From NCBI RefSeq assembly GCF_000519205.1, contig NZ_JAFB01000013.1, forward strand, positions 124,001 through 188,000: a DNA stretch of 64,000 nucleotides, read 5' to 3'. Source of the DNA: Amycolatopsis taiwanensis DSM 45107 (lineage in GTDB: Bacteria; Actinomycetota; Actinomycetes; Mycobacteriales; Pseudonocardiaceae). Positions 50,508 to 60,004 of this stretch are shown here, one piece after another. The position numbers and the translations under genes are program-made. A model generated the notes under the pieces. That model was not told where the DNA came from. It saw only the letters and a list, made by a program, of their open reading frames with translations, and searched no databases. Position 1 is the stretch's first letter; each line of letters starts with the position of its first letter.

Positions 50508-51107
50508 ATGAGCGAAGAACACCCGCCGACGCCACCGCCGGCGCAGCCACCAGAGGAGCCGGAGCAGCCCAAGACCGGCTCGATGCGGTTCCAGGACGCC
50601 GAGTCCACCCGGCCTCGCAAGCCGACGGTGGCCGAGGCGCGGGCGCGGCGCGAGCGCGAAGCCGAACTCGAACGGCAGAAGGCCGCTCGCGCGGAGGCCG
50701 AACAGAAGGCGGCCACCCGCCGGAAGGTCCTCATCGGCAGCGGGGTCACCGTCGGGCTCGTCGGCGTGGTCGCCACCTGGTACCTGGCCACACCCAGCCA
50801 GGTCGAGGCGGTGTGCACGGACGAATCCGGCACCATTGTCCAGGACAACTACTGCGACGAGAGCTACATCACCAGCCAGCACGGCTACTACAACCCCACC
50901 ACCGGGTTGTGGGTCGTGCCGCTGGTCACCGGAGGCTTTGGCCAGTACCGCTACAACTACGGCGGCACGGGATCGGTCGGCTCGCACGTGCTGGGCGGCA
51001 GCTACACCGCGCCGTCGGGCAACACCACGGTCAAGACCAAGTCGGGCGCGACCGTGCAGCGCGGCGGGTTCGGGATCAGTGGCGAAAGCGGAAGCGGAGG
51101 CTCGTAG
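50508..51107 (+). CDS. YgiB/YjfM-like (DUF1190-type) membrane-anchored protein
   Basis: The protein has 199 residues. The N-terminus is Pro-rich then highly charged (RARREREAELERQKAARAEA coiled coil), followed by one transmembrane helix (about 75-95) and an extracytoplasmic Tyr/Gly-rich domain with YNPTTGLWVVPLVTGGFGQY and a Ser/Gly tail. The Cys pair (VCTDESG and NYCDESY) could form a disulfide. The topology and the neighbour encoding a GSP-synthase-like enzyme match the E. coli ygiB-ygiC/yjfM-yjfC pairs. TAATGT lies 8 nt before the ATG. Confidence 0.7.
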   Translation: MSEEHPPTPPPAQPPEEPEQPKTGSMRFQDAESTRPRKPTVAEARARREREAELERQKAARAEAEQKAATRRKVLIGSGVTVGLVGVVATWYLATPSQVEAVCTDESGTIVQDNYCDESYITSQHGYYNPTTGLWVVPLVTGGFGQYRYNYGGTGSVGSHVLGGSYTAPSGNTTVKTKSGATVQRGGFGISGESGSGGS

Positions 51108-52274
51108 GTGCGACGGGGACGGCACGCCCCCAGGCGGAACTGGCAGCAGATAGTCGAAGAACAGGGCCTGGTGTACGGCGAGCCCGCTCGGGACGCATCG
51201 GGGCAAGCACGGCCGTACTGGGACGAGTCTGTGCACTACGTGCTCGAGATGGACGAGGTCCTCGCGCTGGAGGCCGACGTCGAACTGCTGCACTCGATGT
51301 GCCTGGAAGCGGTGGACAACGTCGTGCTGACCGAGCGCTACGCGGATTTCGGCATCCCGGAATGGGTGTGGCCGCACATCGCCGAGTCGTGGAAGCGGCG
51401 TGACCCGCATCTCTACGGCCGCTTCGACCTTCGCTACGACGGCAACGGCCCGGCCAAGCTGCTCGAATACAACGCGGACACGCCGACCTCCCTGCTGGAG
51501 GCGTCGGTGTTGCAGTGGCACTGGAAGACCGACGTGTTCGAAGAGGACGATCAGTGGAACTCGATTCACGAGCGGCTGGTCGAGCGCTGGCAGGAGATCC
51601 GCGGCCAGCTGCCCTCCGCCGAACTGCACTTCTCCTGGTCCGGCGCCGAACCCACCGGTGAGGACCACATCACCACGTCGTACCTGCAGGAGACCGCCGC
51701 GGAGGCGGGCCTGGACACCGTCGGCCTGGCGATCGAGGAGATCGGCTGGGATCCGCTGCTGACCCGGTTCGTGGACCTTGAAGAGGCGCCGCTGCGCACG
51801 CTGGTCAAGCTCTACCCGTGGGAGTGGGTGGTGACCGACGAGTTCGGCCGCCACGCCGCCGAGTCGCTCCCGGAGACGCTGTGGATCGAGCCGCTGTGGA
51901 AGATGCTGCTGTCCAACAAGACGCTGCTGGCGGTCCTGTGGGAGAACTATCCGGGACATCCGAACCTGCTGCCCGCCTTCACCGACGAGCCGAGCATCCT
52001 GACCGAGTACGTGCGGAAGCCGAAGCTGGGCCGTGAGGGTGCGAACGTGCAGATCGTGGCGCCCGGGTACGAAACCGAGACGCCCGGGGTGTACGGCGCC
52101 GAGGGCTTCGTCTACCAGGCGTTCGACCCGCTGCCGGAGTTCGACGGGTTCCGTCCGGCGCTGGGCGCGTGGATCGTCGGCGACAACGCGGCGGGCCTGG
52201 GCATCCGGGAGACGGCCGGATTGGTCACCGACGACGGCGCGGCCTTCGTCCCCCACCGCATCCCCCAGCCCTGA
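51108..52274 (+). CDS. Glutathionylspermidine-synthase-like ATP-grasp ligase (YgiC/YjfC)
   Basis: The protein has 388 residues from GTG 51108, adjoining the previous stop. The ATP-grasp features are FDLRYDGNGPAKLLEYNADT (106-124), EPLWKMLLSNKTLLAVLWEN (Lys271), YVRKPKLGREGANV (Lys304, Lys306, Arg309) and FVYQAFDPLP. Such enzymes join a carboxyl to an amine using ATP. Actinomycetes make mycothiol rather than glutathione, so the true substrate must differ from glutathione and spermidine. The YjfM-like protein upstream and DUF350 protein downstream fit the yjf-type module. Confidence 0.9.
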   Translation: MRRGRHAPRRNWQQIVEEQGLVYGEPARDASGQARPYWDESVHYVLEMDEVLALEADVELLHSMCLEAVDNVVLTERYADFGIPEWVWPHIAESWKRRDPHLYGRFDLRYDGNGPAKLLEYNADTPTSLLEASVLQWHWKTDVFEEDDQWNSIHERLVERWQEIRGQLPSAELHFSWSGAEPTGEDHITTSYLQETAAEAGLDTVGLAIEEIGWDPLLTRFVDLEEAPLRTLVKLYPWEWVVTDEFGRHAAESLPETLWIEPLWKMLLSNKTLLAVLWENYPGHPNLLPAFTDEPSILTEYVRKPKLGREGANVQIVAPGYETETPGVYGAEGFVYQAFDPLPEFDGFRPALGAWIVGDNAAGLGIRETAGLVTDDGAAFVPHRIPQP

Positions 52275-52297
52275 CCCCGCGCGACCTTTCCGCGCCG

Positions 52298-52465
52298 CCA
52301 CCCGCGTCCCCGCCCCAGACACGCGAGTCCCCGCTTCAGCCGGGCGTGTCCCCGCCCCAGACACGCGAGTTCCGGCTTCAGGCACGTGAGTTCCGGCTTC
52401 GGGCTCGCGAGTTCCTGTTTCGGGCTCGCGAGTTCCTGTTTCGGGCTCGCGAGTTCCCGTTTCAG
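52298..52465. repeat. 21-bp tandem repeat, eight units
   Basis: Eight consecutive 21-bp units run from 52298. Units 6 and 7 are identical (GCTCGCGAGTTCCTGTTTCGG); earlier units diverge. The central TCGCGA is a palindrome. Because 21 is a multiple of three, the minus frame reads heptads such as ELASPKQ and the plus frame REFLFRA, but neither has other gene support. It lies right after the ATP-grasp gene. Confidence 0.85.
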
Positions 52466-53064
52466 CTCGTCTTTTGGCGGTCGCGGGGACGCTGAGTCGG
52501 AATCAGCGTCGGCCGGCGTACGGGAATCGTGTTCGCCGGTCTCGTGGCTCTTGTGCGGTTTCGCCGGTGGGCCGAGCATTTCGGCGGATTCGGCGTCCAG
52601 TCCACCGCTGAAGCGGATACTGCAGTCTTGGCGGCGGATGATGTCCAGCCGCAGTGGGCCGACCTATCGGTCCGCAGCTTTTGCTTACACACCACGACAA
52701 ACGCGGTCACGCTGCAGCGGGAACCTGCCACAACCGCGAAGCGGGAGCCTACTCGCGACATGCCATCATTTGATCATTTTTAGCCGTACGTTCAACAATA
52801 ATTCTGGTGAATCTGGAGCTCGTAGCCGGTCAGAAGGGCGCTGTCCGCGAGTGGGGCAGCACTTCCCGAAAACCGCGTGTTGGTCGAATCGCGGCCTCGC
52901 GTTCGATCCGCGGGCCGAGTTCGACGAGGTTCCGTCCGGCCGGCGACAACGTGGCGGTGGCAACCGTGACGATGTCTTCACCCGGACTCGCGTCTGTTCC
53001 TTGCGATGGGCAGTACGCTCTCGGTTCGCAGATCGATTGCTCACTAGTCACGGGGAGAAAACAC
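52466..53064. other. Long intergenic region before DUF350 gene
   Basis: This 600-bp stretch has weak, uneven coding bias and several short competing frames in both directions, none with a good start and ribosome site. GGGGAGA before GTG 53065 belongs to the DUF350 gene. A 15-bp AT-rich patch occurs at about 52766-52800 (CATTTGATCATTTTTAG). It may be degraded coding DNA or a long leader. Confidence 0.4.
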
Positions 53065-53514
53065 GTGAACACACTTGCGCTGTCCGAGACCTTCGGCAGT
53101 GACCTGGTCAGAGGGATCGGTGCGATCCTGCTCTACGGGGTCGTCGGGCTTTTCCTGATGTTCATCGGCTTCTACGCGATCGACCTGACCACGCCTGGCA
53201 AGCTGTCCCAACTCGTGCACCGCGGACTGCCCAACGCGGTGCTCGTGACCGCGTCGGGGCTGCTGTCCATGGCCTTCATCATCGTGGTCGCGATCTTCAA
53301 CTCGGCCAGCGATCTCACCGGGGGCCTGATCACGTCGCTCGTCTACGGCCTGCTCGGCATCATCGTGCAGGTGGTGGCGGTGCGCCTGTTGGAGTGGGCG
53401 ACCCGGATCGACGTCGGGCGCACCATCGAGCAGGAGAGTTTCCAGCCGGTCAGCGTCGTGGTCGCCGCCGCGCACCTGGCGCTGGGGCTCGTCGTGGCAG
53501 TCGCGATCTCCTAG
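53065..53514 (+). CDS. DUF350 membrane protein (YjfL-like)
   Basis: The protein has 149 residues from GTG 53065, with GGGGAGA upstream. Four transmembrane helices form two DUF350 repeats, with GAILLYGVVGLFLMFIGFYA and then GLITSLVYGLLGIIVQVVAV. In E. coli, YjfL sits with YjfM and YjfC; here the equivalent genes lie 790 bp upstream, separated by a tandem repeat. A membrane channel-like or scaffold role is inferred. Confidence 0.88.
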   Translation: MNTLALSETFGSDLVRGIGAILLYGVVGLFLMFIGFYAIDLTTPGKLSQLVHRGLPNAVLVTASGLLSMAFIIVVAIFNSASDLTGGLITSLVYGLLGIIVQVVAVRLLEWATRIDVGRTIEQESFQPVSVVVAAAHLALGLVVAVAIS

Positions 53515-53535
53515 CGCCACGCGGGCGTGGCCCGG

Positions 53536-54180
53536 TCAGGAGTTCAGGTAGGCCAGGACCGCCAGCACGCGCCGGTTGTCGCTTGTGGACAGTTGTAGGT
53601 CGAGCTTGGCGAAGATGTTGTTGGTGTGCTTGGCAACCGCCTTCTCCGTGACGAACAACTTCGTGGCGATGGCCGCGTTGGAACGGCCTTCCGCCATCAG
53701 GCCGAGCACCTCGCGCTCCCGTGGCGTCAGCCGACGCATCGGCGCGTTGCGGGCGTTGCTGGCCAGCAGTTGTGAGACGACCTCGGGATCCATCGCGGTC
53801 CCACCCTCGGCCACCTGCCGCACCGCGTTTACGAACCGCGTCACGTCGGACACGCGGTCCTTGAGCAGGTAGCCGACCGCGCCGTTGCCGTCGGACACCA
53901 GTTCCCGCGCGTAGAGCTGCTCGACGTACTGCGACAGCACGAGCACCGGCAGCCCGGGCACCTGCCGCCGCGCCTCGATGGCGGCGCGCAGGCCCTCGTC
54001 GGTGAACGTCGGCGGAAGCCGGACGTCGACCACGGCCACGTCCGGCTTGTGCTCCACCATCGCCCGCAACAGCTCCGGCCCGTTGTCGACCGCCTCGATG
54101 ACGTCGAACCCGTTGGCCGTGAGCAGCCGGATCAGGCCATCTCGGAGGAGGGCGAGGTCTTCGCCAAGGACAACACGCAC
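53536..54180 (-). CDS. LuxR/NarL-type response regulator
   Basis: The protein has 214 residues from GTG 54180. The receiver has VVLGEDLALLRDGLIRLL, VVDVRLPPTFTDEGL around the phospho-Asp, and YLLKDRV. The LuxR HTH has LTPREREVLGLMAEGRSNAA and LFVTEKAVAKHTNNIFAKLD. Its gene overlaps the kinase gene upstream by 49 nt, so the two are translated from one message. Regulated genes unknown. Confidence 0.93.
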   Translation of the reverse strand: MRVVLGEDLALLRDGLIRLLTANGFDVIEAVDNGPELLRAMVEHKPDVAVVDVRLPPTFTDEGLRAAIEARRQVPGLPVLVLSQYVEQLYARELVSDGNGAVGYLLKDRVSDVTRFVNAVRQVAEGGTAMDPEVVSQLLASNARNAPMRRLTPREREVLGLMAEGRSNAAIATKLFVTEKAVAKHTNNIFAKLDLQLSTSDNRRVLAVLAYLNS

Positions 54181-55403
54181 GGCAGCTCCATCGTCACGAT
54201 CGTCGGCCCGCCGACGGGGCTCGCCAGCACCAAGGTCCCGTCGAATGCTGCCAGTCGCCGTTCCACGCCGTGCAGCCCACCGCCGGGGTTCTGCGTGGCA
54301 CCGCCGCGGCCGTCGTCGCCGACCATCGCGCCCAGCCGGCCGTCGGTGTAGGTCAGGCGGACCCAGGCCGAGCTCGCGGCGCTGTGCTTCGCGGCATTGG
54401 TCAGAGCCTCGGCGACGGCGAAATACACCGCGGACTCGACTGGAGCCGGCGCGCGGCCGGGCAGGTCGACGCTGACCTCGACCGGCAGCGGGCTGGCCAA
54501 CGCCAACGCCCGCACGGCCCCGTCCAGGCCACGATCCGCCAGCACCGGCGGGTGGATGCCGCGCACGAGATCGCGCAGCTCGGACAGCGCCAGGCCGGTG
54601 GCTTTCCGGGCCTCGGCGAGCAGTTCTCCGGCGGCGTCCGGGTTGGACGCCAGCAACGTCTCGGCCATGCCCAGGCTCATGCCCAGCGACACGAGCCGCG
54701 CCTGGGCGCCGTCGTGCAGGTCACGCTCGATGCGACGCAACTCGACCGCCTGCGCGTCGACGGTCTCGGCGCGCGACTCGGTGAGCTGCGCGACCCGCAG
54801 CGCCAACCGCTGCTTCTCGTCCGGCGCGAGGAACGTCCTGGTCAGCCGGGTGTAAGCACGCATGAGGGCCGGCGTGGTCCACCAGAACAGGCCGAACCAG
54901 ACGGGCGCGAGCAGGCACATCGCAAACGATCCGGCGAAGTCCACCGTGAACCATGGTCCAAACGGCGTGCGGAACACATCCGGCGGCGTGAGGGTGAACA
55001 GCAGCGGGTAGCTGAGGTAGAACACGCTCGCCGCCAGCATGGTGAACGGCAGGATGGACAGCGTCAGCCCGGCGGTCGAGTTGACCAGCGCCCACTGCAG
55101 GTCACGGTAGGTCGCGCGGTCCTTCGCGACGGTCGCGAACCGGGTTGCCAGGCTGCCCTCCGGTATCGGCCGGTAGGGGCGTTCGATCTCCACGCCCATC
55201 TTCTCGGCCGACCACTGCCGGTGCCAGTTGGCCAGGCCGCGCAGCCAGCCCACGGTGATCAGCGTCAATGGCACACCGACGAATACCGTGACCAGCGAAC
55301 CGGCAGCGACCACGCAAATCCACACCCCGATGCCGACTATCGACATCACGAACAACAACGCGCCCCACCCGGTCAGCCGAATACGGCCACGCAACCCATC
55401 CAT
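54132..55403 (-). CDS. Sensor histidine kinase with four-helix sensor domain
   Basis: The protein has 423 residues. The N-terminal part has about four or five membrane helices with little loop, a common actinobacterial putative sensor domain. The H-box ELRRIERDLHDGAQARLVSLG gives phospho-His near residue 230; LTNAAKHSAASSAWV and GDDGRGGA mark the ATPase. It is of the NarL-partner class (HisKA_3). It pairs with the overlapping regulator gene. It is divergent from the eight-helix membrane protein gene. Confidence 0.92.
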   Translation of the reverse strand: MDGLRGRIRLTGWGALLFVMSIVGIGVWICVVAAGSLVTVFVGVPLTLITVGWLRGLANWHRQWSAEKMGVEIERPYRPIPEGSLATRFATVAKDRATYRDLQWALVNSTAGLTLSILPFTMLAASVFYLSYPLLFTLTPPDVFRTPFGPWFTVDFAGSFAMCLLAPVWFGLFWWTTPALMRAYTRLTRTFLAPDEKQRLALRVAQLTESRAETVDAQAVELRRIERDLHDGAQARLVSLGMSLGMAETLLASNPDAAGELLAEARKATGLALSELRDLVRGIHPPVLADRGLDGAVRALALASPLPVEVSVDLPGRAPAPVESAVYFAVAEALTNAAKHSAASSAWVRLTYTDGRLGAMVGDDGRGGATQNPGGGLHGVERRLAAFDGTLVLASPVGGPTIVTMELPCVLSLAKTSPSSEMA

Positions 55404-55535
55404 GACAACCTCTCTCGCCTATCGGTGTTTCGATTGTGGCCGGTCCGGTGCGGTCGTGTCGGTGGTACTGGTACCACTATCGATTCGGGTTCTGGCCCCC
55501 GTGATTCGCGCGCGCCGACGGAACACAGTAGCCCC

Positions 55536-56555
55536 ATGACGACTTTTGTTCCGTTGGACGAGAAGCCGGCGACCGAGGTCCGGTGGCACCGGTTGCTGAT
55601 GCTGTTCACGATCGCGATGGCGGTACTGGCCGTGGTGTCGGTCGGCGGGTTGCTGTGGGACCACCGGATTCTGGACGGGGTGCCGATCTGGTTGAAACCG
55701 TTCAAGTTCGCGGTGTCGTTCGCGCTCTACGGCTACACGCTGGCGTGGCTGCTGACGATGGTCAGCCGCGGCAGACGCATCGCGTCGGCCACGGGCTCGG
55801 TGATCGCGATCTCCGGGTTCCTGGAGTTCGCGTTGATCGTGCTGCAGGTGGTGCGCGGCCAGGCCAGCCATTTCAACATCAGCACATCGTTCAACGCGAT
55901 GGTCTACAACGCCATGGGGGCGCTCGCGGACATCGTGTTCGTGGCGACGTTCGTCCTGGCCTGCCTGCTGGCCTTCAAACACACGGACGACCGGGCGCGC
56001 CGCTGGTCGCTGCGGTTCGGATTGGTGACCTCGCTGGTCGGCATGGGACTGGCGACGCTGATGCTGACGAACGATTCCGGGACGCCGGCGATGGTGGGCG
56101 GACATAGCGTGGGCGTGGCCGACGGCGGTCGCGCGATGCCGATCACCGGGTGGAATCTGGACGGCGGGGACCTGCGGATTCCGCATTTCGTGGGGCTGCA
56201 TGGGTTGCAGGCGCTGCCGTTGCTGGCACTGCTGTTGACGTGGCTGGCACGGCGGTATCCGGTGCTGCGGGACGAGGGTGTGCGGGTGCGGTTGCTAGTG
56301 GTCGGCACGGTCGCGTATGCGGGGCTGATTGCATTGGTGCTGTGGCAGGCGTTGCGGGGACAGTCGATCGCGCACCCAGACCAGCAAACGCTGGCGACGT
56401 TCGGCCTGATCGTGGTGTGGTCGGTGGTCGGGGCGGGCACAGTAGTGCATCGGGCGAAGACCCGGTACGAATTGGCTGGACGACAGGGGCAGCGCCCGGG
56501 CGACGGTGCGGTTTGTCCGGCCGCAGGAATCGAGAGCTTGCCCGGCCAAGGTTAA
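55536..56555 (+). CDS. Eight-helix membrane protein, unknown function
   Basis: The protein has 339 residues from ATG 55536. It has about eight transmembrane helices; the conserved-looking segments are IWLKPFKFAVSFALYGYTLA, NISTSFNAMVYNAMGALAD and IPHFVGLHGLQALPLLALLL, with polar residues (His, Asn, Lys) inside helices that hint at cofactor or substrate binding. I do not recognise a family. Divergent from the two-component system, so a possible target of it. A perfect hairpin terminator follows. Confidence 0.75.
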   Translation: MTTFVPLDEKPATEVRWHRLLMLFTIAMAVLAVVSVGGLLWDHRILDGVPIWLKPFKFAVSFALYGYTLAWLLTMVSRGRRIASATGSVIAISGFLEFALIVLQVVRGQASHFNISTSFNAMVYNAMGALADIVFVATFVLACLLAFKHTDDRARRWSLRFGLVTSLVGMGLATLMLTNDSGTPAMVGGHSVGVADGGRAMPITGWNLDGGDLRIPHFVGLHGLQALPLLALLLTWLARRYPVLRDEGVRVRLLVVGTVAYAGLIALVLWQALRGQSIAHPDQQTLATFGLIVVWSVVGAGTVVHRAKTRYELAGRQGQRPGDGAVCPAAGIESLPGQG

Positions 56556-56618
56556 TTTTCGAACCTAGGGTCGATACATAGCTAATTTTATGTGGCAGGA
56601 CCGACACAAACAGTCACA

Positions 56619-56647
56619 AGGCGCTGCCCCGCTGGTGGGCAGCGCCT
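56619..56647 (+). terminator. Intrinsic terminator
   Basis: AGGCGCTGCCC, loop CGCTGGT, GGGCAGCGCCT: a perfect 11-bp stem downstream of the eight-helix membrane protein gene, without T-tract. Confidence 0.85.
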
Positions 56648-56760
56648 CTGGCGGGTAGCTCCACCGGCCTCTTCTGCCGTCTCAGTTCAGACCTGAAGTT
56701 CATCGGCCAGAGGGTTCGCGCCGCTAGGCCCGGGCCCGGGTGTGCTCTAGGCTCGAGGGC

Positions 56761-57665
<905 letters not shown>

Positions 57666-57669
<4 letters not shown>

Positions 57670-58160
57670 GCAGGCGTGCCGGCCACGAGACCGTCGATCT
57701 GGCCCATCGCCAGGCGCATGCCTTCCTCCATGCCCATCTTCACCAGCCGTTCGAGATCTTCCGCGCTGTCGAACTCGGACACCGTGGTCATCCGTGTGCC
57801 CGCGCCTGCCGCCTCGAGGGTCACGACGCAGCGAGTGGTCGGCATCGTGGTGGCCGGCTCGTCGTTTTCATCGGCGAAGCCGTCCTCGAACTCCAGCCGG
57901 TGCGGCGCGTCGATGGCGGTGATCCGCCACCATCCGCGGGCCTTCTCGCCCTCCGGCCCGGTCATGTAGTACCGGCAGTGGCCGCTCACCTCGAAGTCGT
58001 GCCGTTCGAAGGTGGCCGGCCAGGCCGGTGGTCCCCACCAGCGCTCCAGCTGGCGCGGGTCCTGCCACACCTGCCAGATGCGCTCGACCGGTGCGTCGAA
58101 TTCCGCGACGAAGGTCAGGGTGAGTGTGGACGGGTCCTTGTGGACACTGATCACTGGCAT
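57666..58160 (-). CDS. SRPBCC/AHSA1-domain protein
   Basis: The protein has 164 residues. The START-like fold has FDAPVERIWQVWQDPRQLER, WWGPPAWPATFERHDFEVSG and the C-terminal helix GMRLAMGQIDGLV. Its start overlaps the ArsR gene stop by 10 nt, so it is translationally coupled to it. ArsR/AHSA1 pairs are common in actinobacteria and may bind or neutralise hydrophobic compounds, which is inferred from the family. Confidence 0.93.
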
Positions 58161-58495
58161 TTTTCCTCCTCCGACAGGATTTCCTCGATACTTGATACCC
58201 GGTGACGCCAGATCTGCTCGTACGCATCGAGCAAGCGGGCGGCCTTGCGGAGTACCTCCGGATTGCCGTGCACGACCTGCTCCCTTCCGCGTCGCTCCTT
58301 CACCACGAGCGTGGCCCGTTCGAGCACCGCGACGTGCTTCTGCACTGCCGCGAAGCTCATGTCGTACCGGCGTGCGAGCGACGAAACCGACTGCTCCTGT
58401 CGCATCACCTGCACGACGATGTCCCGGCGGGTCGCGTCCGCAAGGCTGTGGAAGATGCGGTCCGCCTCGGCGTCACTGAGCTGACTTACAACCAT
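58151..58495 (-). CDS. ArsR-family HTH regulator
   Basis: The protein has 114 residues. The winged HTH has IFHSLADATRRDIVVQVMRQ, QSVSSLARRYDMSFAAVQKHV and LVVKERRGREQVV. No metal-binding Cys is seen, so it is of the AHSA1-linked type that senses small molecules. A perfect 8-bp inverted repeat spans its start codon (58487-58504), pointing to autoregulation. The mRNA is probably leaderless (TAACCT about 8 nt upstream). Confidence 0.93.
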   Translation of the reverse strand: MVVSQLSDAEADRIFHSLADATRRDIVVQVMRQEQSVSSLARRYDMSFAAVQKHVAVLERATLVVKERRGREQVVHGNPEVLRKAARLLDAYEQIWRHRVSSIEEILSEEEKCQ

Positions 58496-58504
58496 TTGGT
58501 TGTA
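58487..58504. promoter_or_regulatory. ArsR operator overlapping start codon
   Basis: TACAACCA-TT-TGGTTGTA, perfect arms of 8 bp. It covers the ATG (58495) of the arsR-like gene and the predicted transcription start, so bound repressor would block both initiation and leaderless translation. Confidence 0.8.
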
Positions 58505-58530
58505 GGTTAGCCGCGAGGGCGGCCCAACGC

Positions 58531-58564
58531 AAACGGCACCGCACCCGAAGGTGCGGTGCCGTTT
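58531..58564 (-). terminator. Intrinsic terminator of serS
   Basis: AAACGGCACCGCACC, loop CGAA, GGTGCGGTGCCGTTT: perfect 15-bp stem with a tetraloop, 14 nt downstream of the serS stop on the minus strand. Confidence 0.92.
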
Positions 58565-58577
58565 CGGAGAGTCGGGG

Positions 58578-59867
58578 CTAGCTGGTGCTGCCGTCCGGGT
58601 TGATGACGGAGAAGCCCGTGTAGGGCGTCAGCACCTCGGGAATCCGGATCGACCCGTCGGCCTGCTGGTTGTTCTCCACGATCGCGACCAGGGTGCGGCC
58701 GATCGGAAGGCCGGAGGCGTTCAGCGAAGCGACCGCGGCGCGTTTGCCGTCCTTGCCCTTGGCGCGGATGCCGGCGCGCCGTGTCTGGAACGTGCCGGTG
58801 TCCGAGGCGCTGGAGATCTCCCGGTAGGTCCCCTGGCTCGGCAGCCACACCTCGACGTCATAGGTGATCTGGGCGGCGAACCCGATGTCCCCGGCCGCGA
58901 GCTTCACCACCCGGTAGGGCAACCCGAGCCTGCGCATCGGCTCCTCCGCGTGGCTCACGATCTCTTCCAGCGCCTCGCGCGACTTCCCGGCGTCCACGAA
59001 CTGGACCAGTTCGACCTTCGAGAACTCGTGCTGGCGGATCAGGCCGCGGGTGTCGCGGCCGTAGGAACCGGCCTCGGAGCGGAAACACGGCGTGTGCGCG
59101 GTGTAGCGCAAGGGCAGCTCATCCAGGTCGAGGATCTCGCCCGCATGCAGGTTGACCAGCGGGACCTCGGCGGTCGGGATGAGGAACAGCTCGCGGTCGG
59201 CGACGCCCGTGCGGAACAGGTCCTCCTCGAACTTCGGCAGCTGGCCGGTGCCGGTCATCGTCTGGCGGGTCACCAGCGACGGCAGGGAGAACTCGGTGTA
59301 GCCGTGCTCGCGGGTGTGGACGTCGAGGAAGAACTGGGCCAGCGCGCGCTGCAGCCGCGCGCCCGCGCCCTTGAACACCGCGAAGCGCGGGCCCGACAGC
59401 TTGGTGGCACGGGTCAGGTCGAGGAAGCCGGCCCGCTCGCCAAGGTCGACGTGGTCGGCCGGCTCGAAGTCGAACTCGGGCGGGGTGCCCCAGGAGCGGA
59501 CCAGTTCGGCGAACTCCTCGGTGGCGCCGTCGGGCAACTCGTCGAGCGGCAGGTTCGGCACGCTCAGCAGGAAGTCGTTGAGCTCGGCCTCGACCTGGCG
59601 CTGCTCCTCCTCCAACTCGCCGATCCGCGTCTTGAGCTCGCGCGCCTGCTCGCGCATCGGCGCGATGTCCTCCCCGCGCCGGGCGGCGGCCTGCACCTCG
59701 GCGGCGGTCTTCTTGGCCTGCGCGCGTGCCTGGTCGCCCTCGCTGATCACCTCGGATCGCCTGCTGACCAGCTTGCCGAGTCGGTCGGTGTCCAGAATGT
59801 ACCCACGACGACGCAGCTTCGCGGCGGCGTCGAGTTCCGGGTCGAGCAACAGGCGAGGGTCATGCAT
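58578..59867 (-). CDS. serS: Seryl-tRNA synthetase
   Basis: The protein has 429 residues from ATG 59867; the longer upstream reading frame is rejected because TACGCT lies 6 nt before this ATG (leaderless) and MHDPRLLLDPE is the usual start. A long coiled-coil arm for tRNA-Ser (about 35-105) precedes the class II core: motif 2 FRSEAGSYGRDTRGLIRQHE and motif 3 SGLPIGRTLVAIVENNQ. LIPTAEVPLVNLH binds serine. It loads tRNA-Ser and tRNA-Sec. Terminator at 58531-58564. Confidence 0.98.
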   Translation of the reverse strand: MHDPRLLLDPELDAAAKLRRRGYILDTDRLGKLVSRRSEVISEGDQARAQAKKTAAEVQAAARRGEDIAPMREQARELKTRIGELEEEQRQVEAELNDFLLSVPNLPLDELPDGATEEFAELVRSWGTPPEFDFEPADHVDLGERAGFLDLTRATKLSGPRFAVFKGAGARLQRALAQFFLDVHTREHGYTEFSLPSLVTRQTMTGTGQLPKFEEDLFRTGVADRELFLIPTAEVPLVNLHAGEILDLDELPLRYTAHTPCFRSEAGSYGRDTRGLIRQHEFSKVELVQFVDAGKSREALEEIVSHAEEPMRRLGLPYRVVKLAAGDIGFAAQITYDVEVWLPSQGTYREISSASDTGTFQTRRAGIRAKGKDGKRAAVASLNASGLPIGRTLVAIVENNQQADGSIRIPEVLTPYTGFSVINPDGSTS

Positions 59868-60004
59868 GGATCGAGCGTAGCCACCTGCTCGATTGGTTTT
59901 CCGGGCGCCCGCCCCCTTCCGGTGACACCCACCCGTCGCCCACCACCCGTGCGTGGCGGCTACGTTTCGGGGTGGCTGACCCGGACTCTGGTGGAGTGGT
60001 GTGC

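Noticed and set aside
52298-52465. CRISPR array
   Set aside because: The 21-bp units are contiguous without unique spacers and no cas genes are present.
52462-52761. A 99-codon minus-strand gene before DUF350
   Set aside because: No ribosome site, poor codon bias and overlap with the tandem repeat.
54270-55535. Long plus-strand extension upstream of the eight-helix membrane protein
   Set aside because: It lies opposite the histidine kinase gene and reads as Arg/Gln-rich low-complexity sequence; the real start is ATG 55536.
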